Source: RGIG2206 sp045648425 (GTDB taxonomy: Bacteria > Bacillota > Clostridia > Oscillospirales > Acutalibacteraceae). Taken from it: a stretch of DNA of 37,424 bases. A program made the position numbers and the translations under genes. Below, piece by piece: positions 21,301-29,460 of the stretch. Numbering within the stretch: the first letter of the stretch is position 1; every line of letters starts with the position of its first letter. The stretch is from assembly GCA_045648425.1 (NCBI GenBank), contig JAZRNV010000113.1, positions 1-37,424 on the forward strand, in the 5' to 3' direction. The notes beneath the pieces were generated by a model. It worked only from the letters and a program-made list of their open reading frames with translations, was not told the DNA's origin and ran no database searches.

Positions 21301-22425
21301 TTGATAATCTTTAAAAAGATATTTAGACGCTTTTGGTCAATGATGTTGTTTTCAACCGGAATATGCATAGGTATAACATCAGTTTTTTTAATTAACGCGA
21401 TCAGCAATTTAGGTATAAATTCCACAAAAAGCTTACTGGACCGAATCGGACTTGACGGCTATTTAATTTCAACCGTTAGTGTTAACGAAAATGATATAAT
21501 AGCTCTTAGCAACTGCAAAAATGTGCAATATTTAAGCCCATCGATTCAAGTAACAGCAGTAACAGCAGATGGAAACGAGTTAAAATGTGTCGGCGGTAAT
21601 TCACAAATCGAAAAAATTTACTCTCTGGAAATATTAAGAGGTGATTTTTTTGATTCAAACAATATTTTGCAATCAAATCCGGTATGCGTAATAAGCAGCA
21701 ACTGCGCTAAACATTTGTTCAACAGTGTCGACTGTTTGGGGCAGCATATAACAATCAATATTAATTCATATTCTCAGCGGATGACAATTATAGGAATATA
21801 TAAATCAGACAAAATATCAGAAAATTCAAATATTAATATAAATGAACCTATATATATGCCGTACACTCTGCTAAATGCAATTACTAACAGCAATACAAAC
21901 AAATTGCTTATAAAAGCAAATAACAGCCACTCAAACGAAAGCACGCTAAATGTCTTGACCTCATATTGTAACTCAATGTTTGGGGATGGATTCTATAAAA
22001 TAACCGACACCGCCAGTCAGCGTGATAAAATTGACAGTATAATGAATTTAATCAAACGTATTTTGGAGCTAATTATAAGTGTATCACTGATTGTATCAAT
22101 ATGCAGTCTTATGGTGATAATGATAATAAACATTAATAACAAGCGAAAAGAAATCGGGCTCAAAAAAGCTTTGGGTGCCAAAAACATTTCAATTTTGCTG
22201 GAAGCTTCAACAGAATCGATGATAATAGCTGTTTTTGGGTGCATAAACGGATTGCTGTTATATAAAGCAATAACTTGTTTAGTAAAATCAAACCTTTATT
22301 TAAACTATTCTGTAGTAATAATAACGGTTTTATCTACAGTAGTCAGCGCATTTTTAATAGGATTGTTACCGGGCTATTTAGCCGCAAAAACCGACCCTGC
22401 GAAGGCCTTAAAAAGCGAAAGATAA
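21301..22425 (+). CDS. MacB/FtsX-type ABC transporter permease
   Basis: This 374-residue protein has one N-terminal membrane segment, an extracytoplasmic MacB-like core (about 40-245), and three C-terminal segments. The C-terminal FtsX domain is recognisable from NKRKEIGLKKALGAKNISILLEASTESM and the closing GLLPGYLAAKTDPAKALKSE. Such permeases work as mechanotransmission machines with a separate ATPase of the MacB/LolD type. None is encoded next to it here; the neighbours are the adaptor lipoprotein upstream and a convergent recombinase. The start is TTG at 21301 with a poor ribosome site (TAGGTTT), so translation may be coupled to the adaptor gene. The stop lies inside the terminator stem. 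The substrate is unknown; peptide or lipid export, or bacitracin-type resistance, are possibilities. Confidence 0.8.
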   Translation: MIIFKKIFRRFWSMMLFSTGICIGITSVFLINAISNLGINSTKSLLDRIGLDGYLISTVSVNENDIIALSNCKNVQYLSPSIQVTAVTADGNELKCVGGNSQIEKIYSLEILRGDFFDSNNILQSNPVCVISSNCAKHLFNSVDCLGQHITININSYSQRMTIIGIYKSDKISENSNININEPIYMPYTLLNAITNSNTNKLLIKANNSHSNESTLNVLTSYCNSMFGDGFYKITDTASQRDKIDSIMNLIKRILELIISVSLIVSICSLMVIMIININNKRKEIGLKKALGAKNISILLEASTESMIIAVFGCINGLLLYKAITCLVKSNLYLNYSVVIITVLSTVVSAFLIGLLPGYLAAKTDPAKALKSER

Positions 22426-22454
22426 CAGTTGATGACTCAACTGTTATCTTTTTT
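22418..22454. terminator. Shared terminator between the permease and XerC-like genes
   Basis: A perfect 15-bp stem (22418-22432 and 22437-22451) closes on the loop TGAC and continues into a T-run to 22454. The permease stop TAA (22423-22425) is in the left arm and the stop of the convergent recombinase (22437-22439) is in the right arm. The T-run is good for + transcription and short (three T) for - transcription. Confidence 0.9.
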
Positions 22455-23435
22455 ATCTGTATTAGGTTTTACTGTTGACAAAGGATTGGATTCTACAGCA
22501 TCCTTTACCATTTCACTTGACAAATGTGTGTAAATCTGTGTTGTGCCAAGATTTTCGTGACCTAAAATATCCTTTAGCACTCTAACATCAACATGACCAT
22601 GTTGATACATCAAAGTTGCTGCGGTATGTCTTAGCTTATGAACTGAATATCCTTGACCTCCAAGTCCAATTTTTTCTAAATTTGTATAAACGATGTGCTG
22701 TACGGTTTTATTGCTGATTCGTTTTTTCAATCTGCTCAAAAACAGCGCTTTTTTGTGGGCAGCAGGAACTCCGTCAACAGGCCTTACTTTTAAATAAGCG
22801 TTAATGGCCTCTGTACAGGCATTGTTTAGGTAAATAACGCGTTCTTTATTGCCTTTGCCAAGCACTCTTACAGTATTATCAGAACGAATATCAGACAAAT
22901 TCAAGCCACATAGCTCAGATAATCGCAACCCGCAATTGAGAAAAATTACCAAAATTGCGTAATCACGCTCTTTATATTCACCATTTACATTTTTTAACAA
23001 TTCCAAGCTTTGCTCAAGCGTGAGGTACTTTGGCAAGGATTTCTTGGATTTTGGCGTTTCAAGCTGCTCAACAGGGTTGTAGTCGAGCAAACCGGCTTTA
23101 TTGGTTAAATACTTAAAAAACGATCTTAACGAAGAGGATTTGCGAGCACGAGTTTTTTCATTATTATCACGGTCGTTTTTACAGTAAACCAAAAACTCAT
23201 AAACCTCAGTCAATGAAATAGATTTAATGAAATCAACATCAACATCAGAAATAGAAATCTGTTCAAGTTCATCGGTGTGAGATAAACCACGACTAAAATA
23301 AATGAATCTGAAAAATGTTTTTAAATCAGAAACATATTCATTAACAGTTGCAGAAGAACGAGCTTTAACAGTTTCAATATAAGTAACATAGTTCTTTAAA
23401 ACCTCGGGTAAGGCCGAAAATTGACCATGATCCAT
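22437..23435 (-). CDS. xerC: XerC-like tyrosine recombinase
   Basis: This 332-residue tyrosine recombinase has an N-terminal SAM-like core-binding domain (about 10-125) and a C-terminal catalytic domain. Catalytic residues visible in order are the Arg in CGLRLSELCGL, the Lys in GKGNKERVI, His-x-x-Arg in HKLRHTAATLM, the His in LGHENLGTTQIY and the nucleophile Tyr in QIYTH. The chromosome-dimer resolution proteins XerC and XerD act together at dif near the terminus. A XerD-like protein is encoded at 28557-29444. No att-like direct repeats or phage genes flank it, favouring a housekeeping role. ATG at 23435 follows AAGGGG. The gene has its own leader with a 14-bp palindrome, and a terminator separates it from the ABC genes upstream. 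Assignment as XerC rather than another Xer paralogue is moderate. Confidence 0.8.
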   Translation of the reverse strand: MDHGQFSALPEVLKNYVTYIETVKARSSATVNEYVSDLKTFFRFIYFSRGLSHTDELEQISISDVDVDFIKSISLTEVYEFLVYCKNDRDNNEKTRARKSSSLRSFFKYLTNKAGLLDYNPVEQLETPKSKKSLPKYLTLEQSLELLKNVNGEYKERDYAILVIFLNCGLRLSELCGLNLSDIRSDNTVRVLGKGNKERVIYLNNACTEAINAYLKVRPVDGVPAAHKKALFLSRLKKRISNKTVQHIVYTNLEKIGLGGQGYSVHKLRHTAATLMYQHGHVDVRVLKDILGHENLGTTQIYTHLSSEMVKDAVESNPLSTVKPNTDKKDNS

Positions 23436-23470
23436 AAAAACACCCCTTTTTAAGCTGATTCATCTCCCCT

Positions 23471-23502
23471 CAATTATACAAAATATTCATTTTGTATAAT
23501 TG
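23471..23502 (-). promoter_or_regulatory. Perfect 14-bp palindrome in the xerC promoter region
   Basis: CAATTATACAAAAT (23471-23484) and its exact complement (23489-23502) are separated by ATTC. Each arm contains a TATAAT hexamer, one per strand. It lies about 36 bases upstream of the recombinase start, between the upstream terminator and the ribosome site. It could be an operator overlapping the -10 element or an mRNA leader hairpin. No consensus -35 is visible at the right distance. Confidence 0.55.
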
Positions 23503-23510
23503 GAAGTCTA

Positions 23511-23540
23511 GAAAAACAAGAGGGAATTTCCCTCTTGTTT
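23511..23540 (-). terminator. Rho-independent terminator of the ABC exporter pair
   Basis: Arms 23514-23524 and 23530-23540 form an 11-bp stem AAACAAGAGGG with a five-base loop. On the - strand the hairpin is followed by TTTTTC. It lies about 40 bases after the stop of the second exporter gene. Confidence 0.85.
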
Positions 23541-23582
23541 ATAGTATCATAACAAAATAAATAAGTCAATATCTCATATTTA

Positions 23583-25319
23583 CTAAGCTTTTACAAACTG
23601 GCTGTTATATAACTCGTAATAAAAACCTTTTCTCTGCAGCAGCTGCGTGTGTGTTCCTTGCTCAATAACGTTGCCGTCTTTCATAACAAGAATCAAATCT
23701 GATTCTATTATTGTTGACAGTCTATGAGCAACTACAAAACTGGTCTTATTAGCTGTAAGCTTTGAAAACGCCCTTTGAATCTGTTTTTCAGTTCTGGTAT
23801 CAATTGACGAGGTTGCTTCATCCAAAATGAGCATTGGCGGCAAACTAAGCATTATACGAGTGATGCACAGCAGCTGCTTTTGGCCTTGAGACAAACTTCC
23901 TCCATCCTCACCTATAACAGTATTATATCCTTCGGGTAATCTTTTAATAAAGCTATGTGCATGAGTGGCTTTTGCAGCTTCAATAACCTCTTCATCGGTT
24001 GCATCCGGCTTTCCAATCACAATATTATCTCTTATTGTTCCCGATCTGAGCCAGGTATCCTGCAAAACCATGCCGTATTTATTTCTTAAGCTGTGCCTGG
24101 TAACACTATAAACGCTAACATTATCAACCTTAATATCACCTCTATCTACATCGTAGAAGCGCATCAAAAGATTGATTAAGGTTGTTTTTCCACATCCTGT
24201 AGGACCGACAATAGCAACGTGCATACCTTTTTTAACCGATAAGCTAAGATCTTTTATCAATTGCTTGTCTTTATTATACGAAAAGCTCACTGTCTCAAAT
24301 GAGACATCGCCATTTGCATTCTCAAGAATTATGCTATCTTTATCAGATGTTTGCTCTTTTAAATCGATATAATCATATATTCTTGCAGCACAAGCAAATG
24401 CATTTTGCAGTTCGGTAATAACACCTGAAATTTCGTTAAACGGTTTGGTGTATTGGTTGGCATAATTTAAAAAGCACGACAACAAGCCAACCGTAAATGT
24501 GGTCGGTGACATTATTACCGCTAAGGCGCCAACTGCGGCCACACAAGCGTAAACAACCGAGTTAACAAACCTTGTGCACGGATTTGTAAGAGAAGAAAAG
24601 AAAACGGCTTTAAGTGAGCACTTGTTCAAACGACTGTTAATTTCGTCAAAATTCTTAAGATTTGCCTCTTCCCTTGCAAAAGCTTTAACTGTTTTGAGGT
24701 TACCGACCATCTCATCAATCAAACCTGTCTGCTCAGCTCTTGTTTGTGACTGCTTTTTAAACATATCGTGGGTCTTGCCGGATATAAATTTTGCAACAAA
24801 CAGCGACAATGGTGTAACAAACACCACAACAAGCGCAATCTTCCAGTTATAGTAAAGCATTATTCCCAGAGTACCAAAAATAGTTAAAACGCCTGTAAAC
24901 AACTGAGAGAATCCCATAATAAGACCGTCTGCAACCTGATCAACATCAGAAGCAGTCAAGCTGAGAATTTCTCCGTGGGAATGTGAGTCGATATAGCTTA
25001 AATCAAGTTTTTGCGTTTTTACAAAGAGCGATTTCCTTAAATCTCTTACACAATTATAAGCAACAGCATTATTGCATACCGAAAGCAGCCATTGAGACAA
25101 AGCAGAGAATGCTATGCACGAAAGAACTTGCAATATGATTTTGCTTAAAACGTCAAAATCAAATCCTGATTTAGTTATTAGATCAATAGCGTCGCCTACC
25201 AAAATCGGTATAAGTAACGAAAACAGGACTTGTATAACGGCAAATAATAACGACAGTATCAACCTGCCTTTGTACTTGCCTACTGAAGAAAGGATGCGCA
25301 ACACAACATGGTTTTTCAT
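23583..25319 (-). CDS. Heterodimeric ABC exporter, subunit with canonical catalytic site
   Basis: This 578-residue half-transporter has six membrane segments followed by an ATPase domain. Walker A is GPTGCGKTT, Walker B LILDEATSSID with the catalytic Glu, and the switch VVAHRLST keeps the His. The signature is LSQGQ, where Gln replaces the second residue pair of the usual LSGGQ. Its ATG overlaps the stop of the upstream subunit in a TAATG junction, so the two are translationally coupled. In heterodimers of the TM287/288, LmrCD or BmrCD class, one site is degenerate. This subunit supplies the good Walker B and the partner supplies the intact signature motif. Drug or peptide export is the usual annotation, and the true substrate is unknown. 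Confidence 0.9.
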   Translation of the reverse strand: MKNHVVLRILSSVGKYKGRLILSLLFAVIQVLFSLLIPILVGDAIDLITKSGFDFDVLSKIILQVLSCIAFSALSQWLLSVCNNAVAYNCVRDLRKSLFVKTQKLDLSYIDSHSHGEILSLTASDVDQVADGLIMGFSQLFTGVLTIFGTLGIMLYYNWKIALVVVFVTPLSLFVAKFISGKTHDMFKKQSQTRAEQTGLIDEMVGNLKTVKAFAREEANLKNFDEINSRLNKCSLKAVFFSSLTNPCTRFVNSVVYACVAAVGALAVIMSPTTFTVGLLSCFLNYANQYTKPFNEISGVITELQNAFACAARIYDYIDLKEQTSDKDSIILENANGDVSFETVSFSYNKDKQLIKDLSLSVKKGMHVAIVGPTGCGKTTLINLLMRFYDVDRGDIKVDNVSVYSVTRHSLRNKYGMVLQDTWLRSGTIRDNIVIGKPDATDEEVIEAAKATHAHSFIKRLPEGYNTVIGEDGGSLSQGQKQLLCITRIMLSLPPMLILDEATSSIDTRTEKQIQRAFSKLTANKTSFVVAHRLSTIIESDLILVMKDGNVIEQGTHTQLLQRKGFYYELYNSQFVKA

Positions 25320-27046
25320 TATTGCACCTCCCCTTCTGACTCGAATTGTGAATAGTATATATCTTTATATACCTCACAAGACTCAAGAAGCTGGCTGTGA
25401 CTTCCGTATCCAACCTGCTCGCCGTCATCAAGCACAACAATTCTGTCACAACCGAGCAATGACGATGCACGTTGAGATACAATAATTACGGTTACATTCT
25501 TAAGTGAACTCAAGGATGAGCGCAAAGCAGCATCAGTTGCATAGTCAAGAGCTGACGAACTGTCATCCAAAATCAAAATATTAGGTTGCTTTACAAGCGC
25601 CCTGGCAATAGTCAGGCGCTGTCTCTGTCCACCTGAAAAATTCTTACCGCCTTGCTCCACCATTTCATCAAGGCCCTTATCATTGCTTTTTACAACATCG
25701 GTGGCACAAGCCATATCAACCGCGGTCATTATCGCTTCATCGGTAGCATTAGGATTGCCCCAAAGCATATTTTCTCTTATCGTTCCTTTAAACAAAACAG
25801 ATTTTTGCGGTACTACACCCACAATTTTGTTAAGAGAAGCTTTTTTAATCTTTTTAACATCCAATCCGCCTAAGGTTATTTTGCCCTGTGAGGCAAAATA
25901 AAAGCCGGGTACAAGATTAACCAGTGTCGACTTGCCCGAACCGGTACCGCCGATAATACCGATTTTTTCACCTTGTTTAGCAGAGAAGCTGATGTTTGAA
26001 AGCGAATCCTCCCCTGCTCCCTCATATCTGAAAGAAACATTATCAAAAACAACATCATACCCGTTAACATCCAGTTTATCGCTGTCATGTTCATCTGTAT
26101 CGATATTCATAACGGAAGAAATGCGTTTTGCACTTGCAATAGACTTTGTTACGGTAATAATCAAGCTTGCAAATTTAATAAGCTCTACCAGTATCTGTGA
26201 CATATAATTATAAAGTGCAACAAGCTGACCGCCATAAAGCTGGTTGTTATCAATCATAATTGCACCTTTATTTATCAAAACAACAACACCAATATTTATA
26301 ATAACAAAAGTCATGGGATTCATTATGGCAGAAATTTTGCCAACTGTCTTTTGAAATTTGTCAAGAGCGTTGTTTTTGTTTTCAAAATCAGCGGTTTCTG
26401 CCTCCTCGCGGCAAAATGCTCTTATTACTCTGACACCGCTTAAATTTTCCCGGGAAACACCGATTATTCCATCCACCTTACTTTGGACCTTTCGGTAAAG
26501 AGGAATGGTTATAAGCATTAAACCCATAACCACAATCATCAGCACCGGGATAACTACCGCAAAAATCATCGCAGCACGACTGTTAACGGTAAACGCCATA
26601 ATCATAGCGCCAAAAACAACAAATGGAGAACGCAGCAAGAGGCGCAAAACAAGGTTTACACCGGTCTGAACCTGATTAACGTCACCTGTCATTCGATTTA
26701 TCAATGTAGACGTGCCGATATTATCTATTTGAGCATAAGAAAATTGCTGAATTTTATCGAATAAATTATGACGGATGTTTGTAGCACAGCCAACTGCTGT
26801 TCTTGCAGAAAAATACTGTGCAGTAACAGAAAACAATAAACCAACAGCACCCATTGCCACAAGCAAGAGTGCTTTTTTGATTACATATTTTTCATCTCCG
26901 ACCGCTATGCCAACATCGATAATGTCAGCAACCACCAATGGAACAAGCAGTTCAAGCACAGCTTCAAGCAACTTAAAAGCAGGCCCAAGAATTGCCTGAG
27001 CGGTATACTTTTTCATATTTTGTAATACGACTTTAATACCAAACAC
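25319..27046 (-). CDS. Heterodimeric ABC exporter, subunit with degenerate catalytic site
   Basis: This half-transporter of 575 residues has six membrane segments, Walker A at 366-374 (GGTGSGKST) and an intact signature FSGGQRQR. The Walker B is LILDDSSSALD, with Asp495 in place of the catalytic Glu, and the switch His is replaced by Gln525 (IIVSQRASSL). Both substitutions mark the regulatory, non-hydrolysing site of heterodimeric exporters. The stop overlaps the start of the canonical subunit. The start is uncertain. GTG at 27046 gives the length used here but has no spaced ribosome site. GAGGTG overlapping it would fit initiation a few codons downstream. The MKKYTAQ methionine at 27016 is another option. 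Confidence 0.88.
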   Translation of the reverse strand: MFGIKVVLQNMKKYTAQAILGPAFKLLEAVLELLVPLVVADIIDVGIAVGDEKYVIKKALLLVAMGAVGLLFSVTAQYFSARTAVGCATNIRHNLFDKIQQFSYAQIDNIGTSTLINRMTGDVNQVQTGVNLVLRLLLRSPFVVFGAMIMAFTVNSRAAMIFAVVIPVLMIVVMGLMLITIPLYRKVQSKVDGIIGVSRENLSGVRVIRAFCREEAETADFENKNNALDKFQKTVGKISAIMNPMTFVIINIGVVVLINKGAIMIDNNQLYGGQLVALYNYMSQILVELIKFASLIITVTKSIASAKRISSVMNIDTDEHDSDKLDVNGYDVVFDNVSFRYEGAGEDSLSNISFSAKQGEKIGIIGGTGSGKSTLVNLVPGFYFASQGKITLGGLDVKKIKKASLNKIVGVVPQKSVLFKGTIRENMLWGNPNATDEAIMTAVDMACATDVVKSNDKGLDEMVEQGGKNFSGGQRQRLTIARALVKQPNILILDDSSSALDYATDAALRSSLSSLKNVTVIIVSQRASSLLGCDRIVVLDDGEQVGYGSHSQLLESCEVYKDIYYSQFESEGEVQ

Positions 27047-27063
27047 CTCAAAACAAATACAAT

Positions 27064-27086
27064 AAGGGGAAGCAAAACTTCCCCTT
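27064..27086 (-). terminator. Terminator-like hairpin after the DUF624-like gene
   Basis: AAGGGGAAG and CTTCCCCTT (27064-27072 and 27078-27086) form a 9-bp stem. On the - strand it is followed by ATTGTATTTG, a broken T-run, so termination may be partial and allow read-through into the ABC exporter genes. Confidence 0.6.
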
Positions 27087-27093
27087 TAAATAT

Positions 27094-28536
27094 TTATGTT
27101 ACATCATCGTCAAAGACGTTTTGCTGCTCTAATACCGAACGGTGAACCATTCTGCCGTTATGATAAACATACTCGGGCAAACCATCAGACTCTTCATCAG
27201 ATCCCTCTGTATCGGTCGAATCTTCATCAGACGAGGCAGGAGCTTCCTCATCGCTGGCTGAGTCTTGTGACTCATCATCAGATTCGTTTTGCGCCTCGTA
27301 ATAAGGGTCAATTACATACTTTTTAATAGACGGGTAGGTATTGTAGCTGACAAAGTAGAACCAGAAGCTAAATCCTGTCATCAAAATCAATGTAACGGTA
27401 AGCGACAGCACCAAAGGACGAACCTGACCAAAAACAAACAGCAGCAGAAACGCAGCAATTATAAGCAAGGCACCCAACAATATCATACCCACATTTCTCA
27501 GCATACTGATAACGGTAAAGAAAAATGCGTTCTTATATATTTTGCGCAGCTTAAGATCTAACGTGACCTGCATCACAGGCACATAAAAATGCATTGAAAT
27601 AAATATATAAGATAAGAACAAACAACCGGCAAAACCGATTATAAAGAATATGCCGCTGTTAATATACGTGTAATACCACAAAAGCGAGAGCAATGCACAT
27701 CCGGTAGCAATATACTCAATAAAGGATATTACAAAGGATTGCCACCAATTCTTTTTGATGGTATCCCACAAATCCGACATCATAAATGTCGGCTCTTCTC
27801 TTACATAATCGCGGGTTATGCGGGTTATGCCCAGCTTGATGGGACCAAGCAAAATCACAGGCATAAAGCACAAGAAAACCATAGCAACCCTTGAAACAGA
27901 GTGTGGAAAATAATGAGCAAATGCAAACTTATCTATTTTGCCTTTATCTGTATATGTTACGTTGAGCTTTGCAACCTCATTGCCCGATTTATCACAAAGC
28001 TTATAATCGGTAAAATCAACTCCGTCACTGTGTTTTACAGTAAAACCGAGCACCTTAAGGCCTGAAGTAATCTCGGATGCAATTAAGTCCAGCTCATCTT
28101 GAGTAAACTTAGTGCTTTCAAACAAAGTTAAGACACCATTAAGGTCATGATCTGCAAGCGCAGATTTGTCTTTGCTTTTTATAAGATCAAGTGCCTTGAC
28201 AAAATGCACAGAGGCCTTGTCAAGCTGAGCATCATCAATCTTATAGGCATCTACCATTCGGTCAAATGCAGAAACAAGACTGCTGTCAATATCATAATTT
28301 TCTTTAAGAACAACAGAAAATTCGGACCTGCTGTTATTTACATACTTAAGCGGTATAAATGAAATGCCTATAACTATTGCCAAGCAAAGGCAAAAGAGTA
28401 AATTTAAACCTAAAAGCTGAAAGAATTTCTCTTTATAAATTCTCCAAAAACCGCCGGTGCGCCCGGTCCTGGCGGCAGCTTTGCTGACACCGGGGCCATT
28501 TTTTTGATAATTGAAGATTTTATTCATTAAAGCCAC
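27094..28536 (-). CDS. DUF624/YesL-like membrane protein with acidic C-terminal tail
   Basis: This 480-residue protein has a cytoplasmic start, one membrane segment at about 35-60, and then an extracytoplasmic insert of about 150 residues predicted from its hydrophilic helical character. Five more membrane segments run from about 215 to 400. The stretch GPIKLGITRITRDYVREEPTFMMSDLWDTIKKNWWQS resembles the core of DUF624 (YesL) proteins, which are otherwise shorter. After the last segment comes a low-complexity tail of Ser, Asp and Glu (about 420-460), ending in LPEYVYHNGRMVHRSVLEQQNVFDDD. No enzyme motif is visible and the function is unknown. GTG at 28536 follows GAGGT by about 10 bases. The gene begins 20 bases after xerD and is probably the last gene of a spoIIM-xerD operon. 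Confidence 0.6.
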   Translation of the reverse strand: MALMNKIFNYQKNGPGVSKAAARTGRTGGFWRIYKEKFFQLLGLNLLFCLCLAIVIGISFIPLKYVNNSRSEFSVVLKENYDIDSSLVSAFDRMVDAYKIDDAQLDKASVHFVKALDLIKSKDKSALADHDLNGVLTLFESTKFTQDELDLIASEITSGLKVLGFTVKHSDGVDFTDYKLCDKSGNEVAKLNVTYTDKGKIDKFAFAHYFPHSVSRVAMVFLCFMPVILLGPIKLGITRITRDYVREEPTFMMSDLWDTIKKNWWQSFVISFIEYIATGCALLSLLWYYTYINSGIFFIIGFAGCLFLSYIFISMHFYVPVMQVTLDLKLRKIYKNAFFFTVISMLRNVGMILLGALLIIAAFLLLFVFGQVRPLVLSLTVTLILMTGFSFWFYFVSYNTYPSIKKYVIDPYYEAQNESDDESQDSASDEEAPASSDEDSTDTEGSDEESDGLPEYVYHNGRMVHRSVLEQQNVFDDDVT

Positions 28537-28556
28537 TTTTATACTACCTCACTTAA

Positions 28557-29444
28557 TCAATGCGCCTTGGGATGAAATTTATTGTAGACAGACGAAAACT
28601 TATTCTTCATTATCTGAGCATACACCTGGGTGGATGAAATATCAGAATGGCCCAGCATCTGTTGAATGTCTTTAAGCTGAGCGCCGTTTTCAAGAAGATG
28701 AGTAGCAAACGAGTGTCTTAAGGTATGAGGAGTTATATCCTTCTTTATACCCGCCTGCTTTGCGTATTGTTTAATTATTTTCCAAAAGCCCTGTCGAGTA
28801 AGTCTTTGACCATTCATATTAACAAACAAAGCGCTTTCATCGTCTTCAAAAACAATATAAGCCCTTACTCTTTTTATATAAAGCTCAACTGTTTTAATTG
28901 CAGAATCATAAAGAGGGATTATTCGCTCGCTTTTATTGCTTACACAACGAATGATACCAACATCAAGATTAATATCTTCTAAATTTAAACCAATAAGCTC
29001 AGACACACGAATTCCCGTTGCGTACAAAAGCTCAAACATCGCCTTATCTCTGCATCCTTTTGAGTCGTTGATATCGGGTTGAGAAAGCAATAGATCGGTC
29101 TCTTCTTGAGTTAATATCTCAGGAAGCTTCTTTTCGGATTTTACGGTCTTAACTCCACCGGCAGGGTTAACCTTTACAAGGTTTAATGAAAGTAAATATG
29201 AATAGTATGACCTGAGTGAAGCAATTATACGCGTAATAGTAGCATTGGATCGGTTGCAATTCTTACAATATTCCATATATCCCTCAATCACAGACTTGTC
29301 CACATCGGTCACTGAGGAAGCACCAATTGTTATGAGATATTTAACAAATTGACCAATATCGCGCATATAAGATTCAAGGGTGTTGCTGGAAGCACCCCTT
29401 GTTTCACGCAAATATTGCTCAAATTCAATTTGATAATCCTTCAT
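28557..29444 (-). CDS. xerD: Site-specific tyrosine recombinase XerD
   Basis: This 295-residue recombinase matches XerD in size. It has a SAM-like N-terminal domain (IEFEQYLRETRGASSNTLESYMRDIGQF) and a catalytic domain with Arg in ATGIRVSELIGL, the basic strand NKSERIIPL in the Lys position, HTLRHSFATHLLENGAQLKDIQQMLGHSDISSTQVYAQI supplying His-x-x-Arg, the second His and the nucleophile Tyr. The motif LLENGAQLKDIQQMLGH is characteristic of XerD and XerC. With XerC it resolves chromosome dimers at dif. It follows the SpoIIM-like gene by 16 bases, an arrangement that recalls the spoIIM-xerD neighbourhood of Bacillus and Clostridium. ATG at 29444 has GGAG about 10 bases upstream. Confidence 0.9.
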   Translation of the reverse strand: MKDYQIEFEQYLRETRGASSNTLESYMRDIGQFVKYLITIGASSVTDVDKSVIEGYMEYCKNCNRSNATITRIIASLRSYYSYLLSLNLVKVNPAGGVKTVKSEKKLPEILTQEETDLLLSQPDINDSKGCRDKAMFELLYATGIRVSELIGLNLEDINLDVGIIRCVSNKSERIIPLYDSAIKTVELYIKRVRAYIVFEDDESALFVNMNGQRLTRQGFWKIIKQYAKQAGIKKDITPHTLRHSFATHLLENGAQLKDIQQMLGHSDISSTQVYAQIMKNKFSSVYNKFHPKAH

Positions 29445-29460
29445 TTTATATGTACTCCAA

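Noticed and set aside
23471..23502. A dif site
   Set aside because: The centre is 4 rather than about 6 bases and the arms do not resemble the conserved Xer half-sites I know.
22437..29444. Two tyrosine recombinases flanking ABC genes, as a possible integrated element
   Set aside because: Both look like housekeeping Xer proteins, no attachment-site repeats or phage genes are visible, and the genes between have neighbours and composition like the rest of the right half.
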